NCBI RefSeq assembly: GCF_000374825.1
Contig: NZ_KB895382.1
Coordinates: forward strand, 186,001 to 250,000
Source: Paenibacillus sanguinis 2301083 = DSM 16941
GTDB lineage: Bacteria > Bacillota > Bacilli > Paenibacillales > Paenibacillaceae
Direction: 5' to 3'
DNA length: 64,000 bases
Shown here: in pieces, positions 47,845 to 56,346 of the stretch
Numbering within the stretch: the stretch's first letter is position 1
Layout of the letters: every line of letters begins with the position of its first letter
The notes under the pieces: generated by a model
Seen by the model: the letters and a program-made list of their open reading frames with translations, nothing else
Database searches by the model: none
Told to the model about the DNA's origin: nothing
Translations under genes and position numbers: made by a program

Positions 47845-48374
47845 GTAAGCGGAAAATGGTACTGTTGCTGCTCGTTTTTGTCTTGTTCATTCTGGAGGGC
47901 ACTCTCGTTCCGTGGCTAGTACCGGGAGCATGGCAGACCCGTATTACCCCACATCTTGTCTATATTGTCATCTTGTATTTCTCCGTCTATGAACACCGCC
48001 ACACCGGACTTGTCCTGGGACTGACATTCGGCATGCTTCATGATATCGTATTCTACGGAGCGTTGATTGGTACTTATTCTTTTGCTATGGGCTTGTCCGG
48101 TTATTTGCTGGGGTTGTTGTCCCGCTCGCAGCGGGCACCGCTTCCCTTGATGATGATCATCGTCCTGTTGGGCAGCCTGTTGCTGGATTCTATTCTGTTT
48201 GGCACGTATTCTTTGTTTGAATTGACTCACCAACCATACACATGGGCTTTAACAAATCATATTATTCCTAATGTATTTGTGCAGTTTGTTTTTGCCCTGG
48301 CTATCTACGTGCCGATGAGACGGCAATTAGAGATTATCACTCGCAGACGGTCTCCCGATGAGGCGGCTTTATAA
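47841..48374 (+). CDS. mreD: Rod shape-determining protein MreD
   Basis: Integral membrane partner of MreC in the elongasome. GTG 47841 is chosen because AAGGAG lies 7 bases before it and it overlaps the mreC stop by 4 bases, implying coupled translation; a longer frame starts inside mreC without a site. It has 177 aa and five or six hydrophobic helices, with the family motif FGMLHDIVFYGALIGTYSF. A hairpin follows at 48382-48406. Confidence 0.93.
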   Translation: MSKRKMVLLLLVFVLFILEGTLVPWLVPGAWQTRITPHLVYIVILYFSVYEHRHTGLVLGLTFGMLHDIVFYGALIGTYSFAMGLSGYLLGLLSRSQRAPLPLMMIIVLLGSLLLDSILFGTYSLFELTHQPYTWALTNHIIPNVFVQFVFALAIYVPMRRQLEIITRRRSPDEAAL

Positions 48375-48381
48375 ATCGTGC

Positions 48382-48406
48382 AGTTCCCTTGTCGCAAGCA
48401 GGAACT
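48382..48406 (+). other. Hairpin between mreD and minC
   Basis: AGTTCC-CTTG pairs with CAAG-CA-GGAACT around a TCG loop, with a 2-base bulge; only three T follow. It may be a weak attenuator or processing site separating mre from min expression. Confidence 0.45.
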
Positions 48407-48449
48407 TTCCCGCTCTGGAACGAATTGATTAGGAGGGAGGGACAGGCTA

Positions 48450-49109
48450 ATGACAGTGAGATCCAACCACGTGACGATCAAAGGCATTAAGGATGGCCTG
48501 GTTTTCCTGCTGGACGATCAATGTGAATTTCCGAGCCTGCTGGAAGAACTTAAATATAAATTGGAGTTTAGTCACCAGAATATTTTAACCGGCCCAATCA
48601 TCCATATCGATGTGAAGCTGGGCATGCGCATCGTCACGGAAGAGCAGAAGGAAATGATCCTTGATATATTGAAGCAAAAAGGCAACCTGCTTGTTCGTTC
48701 CTTCGAAATGCCGGAGATTGTCGGCAATAGTTCAGCAAGCGGCATGACAACGATTGCCGGGATTGTCCGTTCCGGCCAGGTGTTGCATCATGAAGGTCAT
48801 CTATTATTTGTTGGAGATGTTAATCCAGGCGGGTTGATTCGTTCTACCGGCGACATCCTGATTCTGGGTGCACTTCGAGGAATGGCGCATGCGGGGCTTG
48901 AAGGCGATGACAAGTCCATTATTGCGGCATCTTACTTGTCCCCGACCCAGTTGCGAATTGCGGAGACGATCAGTCGACCTCCGGACGAGTGGGAGAATCG
49001 GGAGACGAGTATGGAGTTTGCTTATTTGCAGGACGGGAAGATGCAGATTGACAAGATCACGAGGGTAACCCGGGTCAGACCGGATTTTAACGTGTTTAAA
49101 GGGGTGTGA
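48450..49109 (+). CDS. minC: Septum site-determining protein MinC
   Basis: FtsZ inhibitor that blocks polar division when held by MinD. The N-terminal FtsZ-interacting domain (1-100) leads to the C-terminal beta-helix (residues about 110-215) with VRSGQVLHHEGHLLFVGDVN and GGLIRSTGDILILGALRGMA, the MinD-binding surface. The length of 219 aa is normal. GGAGGGAGGG lies upstream of the ATG. It lies 3 bases before minD. Confidence 0.97.
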   Translation: MTVRSNHVTIKGIKDGLVFLLDDQCEFPSLLEELKYKLEFSHQNILTGPIIHIDVKLGMRIVTEEQKEMILDILKQKGNLLVRSFEMPEIVGNSSASGMTTIAGIVRSGQVLHHEGHLLFVGDVNPGGLIRSTGDILILGALRGMAHAGLEGDDKSIIAASYLSPTQLRIAETISRPPDEWENRETSMEFAYLQDGKMQIDKITRVTRVRPDFNVFKGV

Positions 49110-49112
49110 ATC

Positions 49113-49910
49113 ATGGGAGAAGCTATCGTAATAACGTCCGGCAAAGGCGGTGTAGGCAAAACGACGACCTCGGCCAACATCGGTACAGCCTTGGCATTGC
49201 TGGGGAAGAAGGTTTGCTTGGTAGACACGGATATTGGTCTGCGTAACCTGGATGTGGTCATGGGGCTGGAGAATCGTATTATCTATGATCTGATCGACGT
49301 TGCCGAAGGCCGATGCCGCCTGAACCAGGCGCTGGTGAAGGACAAGCGGTTTGAAGAGCTTTATATGCTGCCTGCGGCACAGACGAAAGACAAAAATTCA
49401 ATTTCTCCTGAGCAGGTCAAGGATATTATTCTGGAATTAAAGAAAGAATTCGAATATGTCATTATTGACTGTCCTGCAGGGATCGAGCAAGGCTTCAAGA
49501 ATGCTATTGCCGGCGCTGATCGGGCTATTGTGGTAACGACCCCGGAGCACGCGGCTGTGCGTGATGCTGATCGGATTATCGGTTTGCTGGACAACTCGCA
49601 TATTGAATCGCCCAAGCTGGTGGTCAATCGAATCAAAATCAATATGATGAAATCCGGAGATATGCTGGATATTGAAGGTATCCTGCAGGTCCTCAACATC
49701 GATCTGATCGGTATTGTGCCTGATGATGAGAAGGTTATCCGGGCGGCCAATAATGGAGAGCCTACAGTGATGAATCCTGATTCGCCTGCTGCGATCGCTT
49801 ATCGCAATATTGCAAGACGAATTTTAGGCGATACGGTGCCTTTAATGCTGATGGATCAGAAGAAAAGCGTGTTCACACGCTTTAAGAAGCTTTTTGGAAT
49901 GGGTGGATAA
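49113..49910 (+). CDS. minD: Septum site-determining ATPase MinD
   Basis: ParA/MinD ATPase that binds the membrane in its ATP form and recruits MinC. The deviant Walker A is SGKGGVGKTTT with signature Lys, switch I is DTDIGLRNLD, and switch II is IIDCPAGIEQ. The C-terminal amphipathic membrane-targeting helix is KSVFTRFKKLFGM. The length of 265 aa is standard. It lies 3 bases before rodA. Confidence 0.98.
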   Translation: MGEAIVITSGKGGVGKTTTSANIGTALALLGKKVCLVDTDIGLRNLDVVMGLENRIIYDLIDVAEGRCRLNQALVKDKRFEELYMLPAAQTKDKNSISPEQVKDIILELKKEFEYVIIDCPAGIEQGFKNAIAGADRAIVVTTPEHAAVRDADRIIGLLDNSHIESPKLVVNRIKINMMKSGDMLDIEGILQVLNIDLIGIVPDDEKVIRAANNGEPTVMNPDSPAAIAYRNIARRILGDTVPLMLMDQKKSVFTRFKKLFGMGG

Positions 49911-49913
49911 TCG

Positions 49914-51059
49914 TTGCTGTTCAAGCTCAAACAACTGGACTGGCTGATGGTGGGTATTCTGGGGCTGTTTATGCTCTTCAGCACCTTGTTGGTGCGCAGC
50001 GCCATTGCCCCTTACGAATCTGAATTTCACAACTATGACATCAAGACGTTGCTGTTTTATGTCCTGGGATTTATCGTTGTTTTTAGCGTGGCACTGGTTG
50101 ACTATCGTACCTTGTTGCGCTTTAGCTGGTATTTTTATGGCGCGGGTTGCCTGCTTCTGGTGCTGGTCTACCTGTTTGCTCCGGAAATCAACGGCGCACG
50201 CAGCTGGTTTCCCCTCGGTGGCCTGCAGTTTCAACCTGCCGAGCTGGTCAAGGTAATTCTTATCCTGACAACGGCTTACCTGCTGGGGAAAAAACAAGGA
50301 AAACCTTTGCACTTCCGCCGTGACATCATACCCATTGCTATGGTAACGCTGTTGCCTTTCTTTCTCGTTCTGATTCAGCCTGACTTGGGAAATGCCATTA
50401 TCTACCTGGTGGTGCTGGTAGCAATGCTCTGGATTGGCAATGCAAGATACAGCCATGTTCTGATCGCCTTGACCGCAGCGGTAGCGGCTTTGATCCTGGC
50501 TGTAACGTTGTTCAATGCTTTTAATTCAGAGATTCAGGATTATCTTGCAAAACATCAAAAGCTGCATTGGTATCAACGGATCAATACATTTATTAATCCG
50601 GATCAGGCTTCTAGCGATGACAAGCATCAGTCGAACTATGCGAAAATAGCCATTGGCTCAGGTGGATTGCTTGGCGATGGATACATGAAGGGTGATCTGA
50701 AAAATAAAAAGTTCATCCCCTATCCGTATTCTGACTCCATTTTCGTCGTGGTTGGCGAAGAATTTGGGTTTGTTGGTTCTTCACTGCTGTTGCTGCTGTA
50801 TTTTCTATTTATATACCGCATGATTCTGATTGCCCTGCATTGCTTTGATAAACGAGGAGCTTACGTGATCGTTGGTATTGTAGCCATGTTTCTGTTCCAG
50901 ATTTTCGAAAATGTGGGGATGATGATTGGCCTTATGCCGATTACGGGGATCACGCTACCGTTTATCAGCTACGGTGGGACCTCTCTGCTGGTGAATATGT
51001 TATGTATTGGACTGGTGTTCAGCATCAAGCTGCATCAGGAGAAATATAAAGTGAATTAA
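49914..51059 (+). CDS. rodA: RodA/FtsW/SpoVE-family peptidoglycan glycosyltransferase
   Basis: Polytopic SEDS protein that polymerises lipid II, usually with a class B PBP. About ten membrane helices are seen in 381 aa; family motifs are INGARSWFPLGGLQFQPAEL, LIQPDLGNAIIYL, GSGGLLGDGYMKG, FIPYPYSDSIFVVVGEEFGF and the terminal ITGITLPFISYGGTSLL. It starts at TTG 49914 three bases after minD, with a weak site inside the end of minD. RodA rather than FtsW is inferred from linkage to mreBCD and the short N-terminus. B. subtilis has no SEDS gene at this position. Confidence 0.92.
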   Translation: MLFKLKQLDWLMVGILGLFMLFSTLLVRSAIAPYESEFHNYDIKTLLFYVLGFIVVFSVALVDYRTLLRFSWYFYGAGCLLLVLVYLFAPEINGARSWFPLGGLQFQPAELVKVILILTTAYLLGKKQGKPLHFRRDIIPIAMVTLLPFFLVLIQPDLGNAIIYLVVLVAMLWIGNARYSHVLIALTAAVAALILAVTLFNAFNSEIQDYLAKHQKLHWYQRINTFINPDQASSDDKHQSNYAKIAIGSGGLLGDGYMKGDLKNKKFIPYPYSDSIFVVVGEEFGFVGSSLLLLLYFLFIYRMILIALHCFDKRGAYVIVGIVAMFLFQIFENVGMMIGLMPITGITLPFISYGGTSLLVNMLCIGLVFSIKLHQEKYKVN

Positions 51060-51067
51060 GCGCGAAC

Positions 51068-51092
51068 CGGTGCAGAGCATCGATTTTTTTGC
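51068..51092 (+). terminator. Weak terminator after rodA
   Basis: A short stem GGTGC/GCATC with an AGA loop precedes TTTTTTT, and a second run of seven T follows at about 51095. The stem is only 5 bp, with one G-T pair. Confidence 0.45.
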
Positions 51093-51124
51093 GTTTTTTT
51101 GGGCCTTGGCTAAGCCTGGCTTGT

Positions 51125-51153
51125 TCATAATCCATTCCGGTGGCTCATAAGTA
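51125..51153 (+). promoter_or_regulatory. Candidate SigE promoter of spoIVFAB
   Basis: TCATAAT (51125-51131), a 14-base spacer and CATAAGTA (51146-51153) resemble the mother-cell SigE pattern (TCATATT, 14 bases, CATACANT). The spoIVF operon of B. subtilis is SigE-dependent, which supports the reading. Confidence 0.45.
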
Positions 51154-51208
51154 TAAGTACAGGCCCCGCTTGACGGGAAGCGCAGCGGCGAAGCGACCGG
51201 AGGGATAA

Positions 51209-52111
51209 ATGATGGATGTCAAAACCAATGTAAGGAAGCGAAGAGAACAACGGATTCGCGAGTTGACCATGCAGGGACAGGTCAAGCTGCCGTTCCCCCA
51301 GCAGGACAAGATATCGGATAGACCCACCGCGTCCTATTTTGAACGACTAGATGCCGCGGAGACGGCAGAGGGCATGGAGCGTGACCCGGAGTTGTTGTGG
51401 AAGCAGGGGCAGGGCCGCTGGCAGGCTCCTTACGCTAATGCATACGGTAACAGAGCGAGCTTTGGCCCGGATGGGGCTGGTTCTAAATCTTCTATCTGGA
51501 GATCAATGTTCGCTCGTTTGATGATTAGCGCTGTATTGTTTGCCAGCTTCTGGGGCATGCATCATTACGAGCCTTCCTGGGCGGCGCCCATTCGTGTCTT
51601 TGTTGCGCAGTCGCTCACAGAAGAGATGGACTTCAAGGCGATCGAGACATGGTACACAAGTCATTTCGGCGGAGCCCCGTCGTTTATTCCTATATTTGAA
51701 ACTCATGAAGAGGATAGTCTCAAGGTAGGAGCGCAAAGCGGATTTACTCCCCCGCTGTCAGGCAGCCTGGCTGGTCCGTTTGCCTTGAGCTTAAAGGGGG
51801 TTGAGATTGTTCCCGATGCGGCGCGCAGCGCAGGAGCGGTGCAAGTCAGAAGCGTTGAAAGGGGGAGGGTGCTGGCTGTGGCGAACGATGCTCTGACCGG
51901 ACTAACTGTGACAATTCAGCATGCTGGTGGATATGTGTCCATATATGGGCGGCTGGACCAGATTACCGTAGACAAAGGCGACTGGCTGGAGGGTGGAGAT
52001 GTGCTGGGGGCTTTGCCGCAGTTCGTGCAATCTCCGCGTCCAACGCTCTATTTTGCCATTAAAAAAGAGGATCGGTACATCGACCCTGCGGATGTGGTGC
52101 CGCTTGATTAG
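51209..52111 (+). CDS. spoIVFA: Stage IV sporulation protein FA-like, degenerate M23 (LytM) domain
   Basis: In B. subtilis SpoIVFA anchors and restrains the intramembrane protease SpoIVFB in the outer forespore membrane until pro-SigK must be processed. A basic N-terminus (VRKRREQRIREL) and polar stretch precede one membrane helix at about 100-118 and a C-terminal LytM fold at about 195-295. The metal and catalytic His positions of active M23 enzymes are altered (IQHAGGYVSIYGRLDQ in place of a second His), so it is a scaffold rather than a hydrolase. It is 300 aa from ATG 51209 or 51212, with CGGAGGG upstream. Its end overlaps spoIVFB. Confidence 0.88.
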   Translation: MMDVKTNVRKRREQRIRELTMQGQVKLPFPQQDKISDRPTASYFERLDAAETAEGMERDPELLWKQGQGRWQAPYANAYGNRASFGPDGAGSKSSIWRSMFARLMISAVLFASFWGMHHYEPSWAAPIRVFVAQSLTEEMDFKAIETWYTSHFGGAPSFIPIFETHEEDSLKVGAQSGFTPPLSGSLAGPFALSLKGVEIVPDAARSAGAVQVRSVERGRVLAVANDALTGLTVTIQHAGGYVSIYGRLDQITVDKGDWLEGGDVLGALPQFVQSPRPTLYFAIKKEDRYIDPADVVPLD

Positions 52112-52961
52112 ATGCGGCGGCATAACGGTGTCGTTCCATCCCTTCTTTGTCATTCTGATGATGACTTCGGTGCTGACAGGGCATTTTCTGGAGCTCTTGG
52201 CCTTGTTTAGTATCGTCTTTATCCATGAAATGGGACATGTCATGGCGGCGCGCCTCTTCGGCATCAAGGTCCTGTCTGTTGAACTGCTTCCTTTCGGAGG
52301 GGTAGCCATTATGGAAGAGGCGGGTGACATCACGGCGGTAAGGGAAATGGTTGTAGCTTTGGCGGGCCCGCTGCAAAACATTTTGCTGGTTGCTGCCTCC
52401 CTGTTGCTTCATACTGCCGGATGGTGGGACGGGCCCTTTCTGAACTATTTTATTACCAGCAATGTACTGATTGCTTTATTTAATCTGCTGCCTATCCTCC
52501 CTCTGGATGGAGGAAAGGTATGCCAGGCTTTGTGCAGTATCGTTTTGCCTTACCATGCTACCTTAATTTGGTCATATCGGATTAGCCTTGTGTTCAGCGT
52601 GCTGGTCGTTGTTTATTCTGTACTGCCTCTCTTATTTGCAGTGGGCGGCTTGCAGCTCAATTTGTTGTTGATCGGCCTGTTCCTGCTCTATTCCAACATT
52701 GTGGACTATCGGAATATTCCTTACCGTTTTCTGCGATTCCTAATGAATCGGGACCAGCGGTTCGCCAAACATCTGCTGACCGGGTCTTTAGCCCAGCCGA
52801 TTATTGCTGAGAGAACGCAACCTTTGGACCATATTTTACGTTTGTTTAGAAGAGAAAAGTATCACTTTATCTATGTGATGAACCCACGGGGGCATATCGT
52901 GGCGGTTGTCCCTGAACAGCGGGTGATTTCCTCTTTCTTACAGGGGGGCTCGGGTGCTTGA
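52104..52961 (+). CDS. spoIVFB: Stage IV sporulation intramembrane metalloprotease SpoIVFB
   Basis: Site-2-type protease that cleaves pro-SigK in the mother cell. The zinc site is HEMGH at 41-45 and the third ligand is in NLLPILPLDGGK. Several membrane helices and a C-terminal CBS-like segment (LDHILRLFRREKYHFIYVMN) are present. TTG 52104 is chosen, overlapping spoIVFA by 8 bases; GTG 52128 is an alternative, and the open frame running back to 51993 is only the overlap with spoIVFA. From TTG the product is 285 aa, close to the B. subtilis protein. The overlap fits equimolar translation of inhibitor and protease. Confidence 0.93.
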   Translation: MIRCGGITVSFHPFFVILMMTSVLTGHFLELLALFSIVFIHEMGHVMAARLFGIKVLSVELLPFGGVAIMEEAGDITAVREMVVALAGPLQNILLVAASLLLHTAGWWDGPFLNYFITSNVLIALFNLLPILPLDGGKVCQALCSIVLPYHATLIWSYRISLVFSVLVVVYSVLPLLFAVGGLQLNLLLIGLFLLYSNIVDYRNIPYRFLRFLMNRDQRFAKHLLTGSLAQPIIAERTQPLDHILRLFRREKYHFIYVMNPRGHIVAVVPEQRVISSFLQGGSGA

Positions 52962-52974
52962 AGCAAGAAAGTCA

Positions 52975-52983
52975 TGTTATAAT
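52975..52983 (+). promoter_or_regulatory. Extended -10 promoter before RNase G gene
   Basis: TGTTATAAT (TGn plus perfect -10) lies 117 bases before the RNase G start; the -35 region is weak. The 110-base leader has no clear structure that I could assign. Confidence 0.45.
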
Positions 52984-53099
52984 GGAACGGATGTATTGCT
53001 TGACGGCGCCAAGACCTAGTAGCGTAGTGAACAAGTTGGCTCAGGCTTCCCATTGTTCACCACACTTCCAAAGATGACGAACGTATGAAGGGTGAAATT

Positions 53100-54287
53100 A
53101 TGAAAAGGATGATTGTTCACTGCGAGCCCGGATCTACCGAGATGGCGCTTCTGGAAGACGGCAAACTGGTGGAGTATGCGGTGGAGCGTTCTCAGCATAT
53201 AGGCCTGGTTGGCAGCTTTATGAAGGGCAAAGTAGTTAATGTGATTCCCGGCATGCAAGCAGCATTTGTGGATATCGGATTGAAGAAAAATGCGTTTCTT
53301 TATATTGATGATGTATTGCATCCCCATCTGGAGAAGCAGCCAAAGCCTAAGCCTTCGATTACCGAACTGCTCAGCCCTGGACAAGAGCTGGTTGTTCAAG
53401 TTGTCAAAGAGGCAATCGGCAACAAAGGGGCAAGGGTGACGACCCATTATTCCTTGCCCGGACGCTGGATTGTATATATGCCGACCTCGGGTTATGTGGC
53501 GGTATCCAAGAAGATCGCCCCTGAAGCGGAGAAGCAGCGCTTGCGCTCTATTGGTGAGGAACTGCGGACCGAGGAGGAAGGATTGATCCTTCGTACGGTT
53601 GCCGCGGAGGAAGATCGCAAATCCATTGAAGAGGATTTGTTGCTGTTACGCAATCAGTGGGCCTCTATTTTGGACAAAGCTGAGCGGTTTACTGCGCCGG
53701 TGGTGCTGCACCATGATCTTAGTATGATTCAGCGCCTGATGCGGGATGCTTATAGCCCGGAAACGGATGAGCTGATTATGGATAGCCGGGATCAGGCGGA
53801 GGAAGCCTTGAGCTTCCTGCAGGGGATGCTTCCCGGGGAATCCCTGGACATTATTATTCATGAGGGCAAAACGCCGGTATTTGATCATTATGACGTCAGG
53901 TCGCAGCTAGAGAAGGACTTCCAGCGGAAGGTTTGGCTCCCCGGCGGGGGCTACCTTGTTTGGGATACAACGGAGGCCCTGACGGTTATTGATGTGAATA
54001 CGGGTAAATTTACGGGTGGAGCCAGCTTGGAGGATACGGTGTTCCAGACAAACATAGAGGCTGCGGAGGAAATAGCCCGGCTGATTCGGTTGAGGGACAC
54101 TGGCGGAATTATTATTGCTGACTTTATAGATATGGACACCGAAGCCCACCGTGCGGCTGTATGCGAGCGGTTGGAGAAGGCGATGTATGGCGATCGGACC
54201 CAGCATCACATCCTGGGCTGGACAAGACTTGGTTTATTGGAGATGACCCGCAAGCGTATGCGTGAGGAGAATACAATTCCCGGTTGA
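53100..54287 (+). CDS. rng: Ribonuclease E/G family protein lacking the zinc-link
   Basis: Endoribonuclease for rRNA and mRNA processing. ATG 53100 has GAAGGGTGA upstream; ATG 53085 lacks a site. The N-terminal S1 domain contains GSFMKGKVVNVIPGMQAAFV; the 5'-sensor and RNase H-like regions follow; catalytic aspartates are in TVIDVNTGKFTG and IIADFIDMD. The chain ends TRKRMREENTIPG at 395 aa, exactly where E. coli RNase G continues with the CPxC zinc-link that joins subunits. No such Cys motif follows in any frame before the rplU leader, so this is a naturally short or truncated form. B. subtilis lacks the family; Paenibacillus has it. Confidence 0.92.
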   Translation: MKRMIVHCEPGSTEMALLEDGKLVEYAVERSQHIGLVGSFMKGKVVNVIPGMQAAFVDIGLKKNAFLYIDDVLHPHLEKQPKPKPSITELLSPGQELVVQVVKEAIGNKGARVTTHYSLPGRWIVYMPTSGYVAVSKKIAPEAEKQRLRSIGEELRTEEEGLILRTVAAEEDRKSIEEDLLLLRNQWASILDKAERFTAPVVLHHDLSMIQRLMRDAYSPETDELIMDSRDQAEEALSFLQGMLPGESLDIIIHEGKTPVFDHYDVRSQLEKDFQRKVWLPGGGYLVWDTTEALTVIDVNTGKFTGGASLEDTVFQTNIEAAEEIARLIRLRDTGGIIIADFIDMDTEAHRAAVCERLEKAMYGDRTQHHILGWTRLGLLEMTRKRMREENTIPG

Positions 54288-54312
54288 TTTTTTAAATGCC
54301 CCATGGTAGTAT
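54284..54312 (+). promoter_or_regulatory. Promoter of the rplU operon
   Basis: TTGATT (54284-54289), a 17-base spacer and TAGTAT (54307-54312), overlapping the last bases of the RNase G gene. Confidence 0.55.
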
Positions 54313-54320
54313 ATTAAGGT

Positions 54321-54428
54321 ATGTGTCATGCGTTAGCTTGTACACATGCTGTAACCGCTCCGGTCGGGTTGACAAGTCCGCTGAATTTTATGGTTCTTGC
54401 GGCACCTGAATCAGGCGAGTCTGAGACA
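54321..54428 (+). promoter_or_regulatory. L21-type ribosomal protein leader
   Basis: About 108 bases of structured leader before rplU, with the GC-rich core CCGCTCCGGTCGGGTTGAC, AAGTCCGC opposite GCGG, and a loop TGAATTTTATGG. Bacillales carry a conserved L21 leader thought to let L21 repress its own operon. I recognise the position and general layout but cannot run the covariance model. Confidence 0.55.
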
Positions 54429-54445
54429 TGAGGAGGTGCAAGCAA

Positions 54446-54757
54446 ATGTACGCAATCATTGAAACTGGCGGTAAGCAATACCGTGTTCAAGAAGGCGATG
54501 TGCTCTACATCGAGAAATTGAATGCAGAAGACGGCACTAGTGTGACGTTCGACCGTGTATTGGCAGTATCCAAAGGCGAAGGTTTGGTAACGGGAGCTCC
54601 ATTGGTATCCGGCGCAAGTGTAACGGCGAAAGTCGAAAAACACGGTAAAGGCCAAAAAGTTATCGTTTACAAATACAAGCCGAAGAAGAACTACCATAAG
54701 AAACAAGGTCATCGTCAACCATACACAAAAGTAACCATCGAGAAAATCCAAGCGTAA
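54446..54757 (+). CDS. rplU: 50S ribosomal protein L21
   Basis: Binds 23S rRNA early in 50S assembly. ATG 54446 ([18 protein letters not shown]) follows GAGGAGGTG; the frame extends 6 codons upstream without a site. The C-terminal signature [19 protein letters not shown] is intact. It is 103 aa. It is the first gene of the rplU-prp-rpmA operon and is probably autoregulated through the leader at 54321-54428. Confidence 0.99.
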   Translation: MYAIIETGGKQYRVQEGDVLYIEKLNAEDGTSVTFDRVLAVSKGEGLVTGAPLVSGASVTAKVEKHGKGQKVIVYKYKPKKNYHKKQGHRQPYTKVTIEKIQA

Positions 54758-54771
54758 GAAGGTGCGGTAAT

Positions 54772-55104
54772 TTGATTATCGTCTCCATATTGCGTCATGC
54801 AGATAACAGCATTTCAGGCTTTAAGGTGGAAGGCCACGCGGGCTATGCCAAAGCCGGTGAGGACATTGTGTGTGCCGGAGTATCGGCAGTTACCGTGGGT
54901 ACGGTTAATTCGGTCGAGACGTTGACGGGAATCGTAATGGACTCCAGCATGAAGAATGGCTTTCTGAGCGCCAGTCTTCCGCGGGAAGTTCGACCTGAGG
55001 CTGGCGAACAAGCGCAATTGCTGCTTGCCTCACTTGTTGTTATGCTGAAGGGTATTCAAGAATCATACGGTAAGTATATTCAAATACAGGAACTTAATAT
55101 TTAA
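54772..55104 (+). CDS. prp: Ribosomal-processing cysteine protease Prp (YsxB)
   Basis: Removes the N-terminal extension of ribosomal protein L27 so that its tail can reach the peptidyl transferase centre. Catalytic His22 is in VEGHAGYA and Cys34 in EDIVCAGVSAV, matching the positions in Staphylococcus. It is 110 aa, starting at TTG 54772 with GAAGGTGCGG upstream. It is encoded between rplU and rpmA, and the neighbouring L27 carries the matching cleavable leader. Confidence 0.97.
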   Translation: MIIVSILRHADNSISGFKVEGHAGYAKAGEDIVCAGVSAVTVGTVNSVETLTGIVMDSSMKNGFLSASLPREVRPEAGEQAQLLLASLVVMLKGIQESYGKYIQIQELNI

Positions 55105-55122
55105 AGAAGGAGGTAGACTACA

Positions 55123-55434
55123 ATGTTGAAATTGGATCTCCAGCTATTTGCATCCAAGAAGGGTGTTGGTTCCACAAAGAACGGACGTGACAGCATTGCG
55201 AAACGCCTTGGCGTGAAACGTGCTGACGGTCAAGTTGTTACGGGCGGAAGCATTCTTGTTCGTCAACGTGGTACGAAAATTCATCCGGGTACGAATGTAG
55301 GAATCGGTTCGGATGACACGTTGTTCGCGAAAGTTGACGGCGTTGTGAAATTCGAACGTTGGGGTCGCGATCGCAAAAAAGTGAGCGTCTACCCTGTGGA
55401 AGTCGCTCCGGTAGCGGCTGCAGTTGAAGCTTAA
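55123..55434 (+). CDS. rpmA: 50S ribosomal protein L27 with cleavable N-terminal extension
   Basis: L27 tail contacts tRNA acceptor ends at the peptidyl transferase centre. The chain begins [20 protein letters not shown]: the first nine residues are the Firmicutes extension cut by Prp after Phe9, leaving ASKKG. The conserved body [14 protein letters not shown] and [16 protein letters not shown] follows. It is 103 aa, slightly long because of an Ala/Val/Glu-rich end. AAGGAGG precedes the ATG. Confidence 0.99.
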   Translation: MLKLDLQLFASKKGVGSTKNGRDSIAKRLGVKRADGQVVTGGSILVRQRGTKIHPGTNVGIGSDDTLFAKVDGVVKFERWGRDRKKVSVYPVEVAPVAAAVEA

Positions 55435-55444
55435 GAGTTTACGC

Positions 55445-55484
55445 GAAAGCCCTGGCACTTTTGGTGCCAGGGCTTTCTTTTTTT
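55445..55484 (+). terminator. Terminator of the rplU-prp-rpmA operon
   Basis: GAAAGCCCTGGCAC and GTGCCAGGGCTTTC form a stem of about 14 bp with a 5-base loop, followed by seven T. Confidence 0.95.
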
Positions 55485-55516
55485 GAATGACGAGAGCGAT
55501 ATTCGAACAGGTTTTA

Positions 55517-55525
55517 TGCTATACT
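55517..55525 (+). promoter_or_regulatory. Extended -10 promoter of spo0B-obg
   Basis: TGCTATACT (TGn plus TATACT) lies 57 bases before spo0B; the -35 region is poor. Confidence 0.45.
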
Positions 55526-55581
55526 TGGTAGTGATATCAGGGGCAATAACCTGATCAATATGTTAGGGGAACGGGGAAAAT

Positions 55582-56346
55582 ATGAAACATCGGTTCATGG
55601 TGCGGGCGATGTTGGTGCTGTTGGCACTGATCTGCCTGGCTATTGTGTATTATCTGAGATCGCCGATAGGACAGGTCTTGTTATTCGGGAGCTTGCTTAT
55701 CGCATTTTGGGCCTATGTCAGACATATTCGCAAGCAGGCCGAAACGCAGCGGAGGCAACTGCTGGCATCGGTGCAGCGTACCGCCACAGCAACATTGGGT
55801 CATCATCGGCACGATTGGATGAACGACTTGCAGATTTTGTACGGATATATCCAATTGCGGAAAATTGATAAACTGGTTGACTGCGTGGAAAGAATAAAAG
55901 GGCGCATGGCTGTGGAGAGTAAAATTTCCCGGCTTGGCGTTCCGTCCCTGGTGTTTTATCTGCAATCCTTCCGTGAGGTGAATAGTTCGGTACAGTTGGA
56001 GGTTGATATTGAGGATGACCTGCAATTGGGGACTTTATTGACGGAAGCGGATGCGGAGGAGCTGACGGAGGCCATTATGGAAACGGTAAAAGCGTTTCAG
56101 TACAGTGGGCGTTCTTCCTGGGGCGAGACGTTACAACTCAAGATGTTGCTGTACCTTGAGAATGAGGAGGTTGTCGTTCGGTTTGATCAACTGGGCGAAG
56201 CGGGCAATCGTAAGCTGGTCGTGCAGCATATGGACGGCTGGATGACCGAAGGACGAGTTCGTGCCGAGCAACTGGATTCGGAGTATAGCTCCCTCAGACT
56301 ACGAATGGCTTGTGCAAAAATGAATGAGGTGAATGCATGTTTGTAG
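55582..56346 (+). CDS. spo0B: Spo0B-like sporulation phosphotransferase with two N-terminal membrane helices
   Basis: Relays phosphate from Spo0F to Spo0A in the sporulation phosphorelay. The phospho-acceptor is His77 in [18 protein letters not shown], the helical hairpin typical of Spo0B. It is 254 aa, against 192 in B. subtilis, because residues 8-24 and 29-46 form two hydrophobic helices ([14 protein letters not shown] and [15 protein letters not shown]) absent from the soluble B. subtilis protein. The C-terminal half is the degenerate kinase-like fold without N, G1 or G2 boxes. It overlaps obg by 10 bases, as the pair is linked in Bacillales. Confidence 0.88.
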   Translation: MKHRFMVRAMLVLLALICLAIVYYLRSPIGQVLLFGSLLIAFWAYVRHIRKQAETQRRQLLASVQRTATATLGHHRHDWMNDLQILYGYIQLRKIDKLVDCVERIKGRMAVESKISRLGVPSLVFYLQSFREVNSSVQLEVDIEDDLQLGTLLTEADAEELTEAIMETVKAFQYSGRSSWGETLQLKMLLYLENEEVVVRFDQLGEAGNRKLVVQHMDGWMTEGRVRAEQLDSEYSSLRLRMACAKMNEVNACL

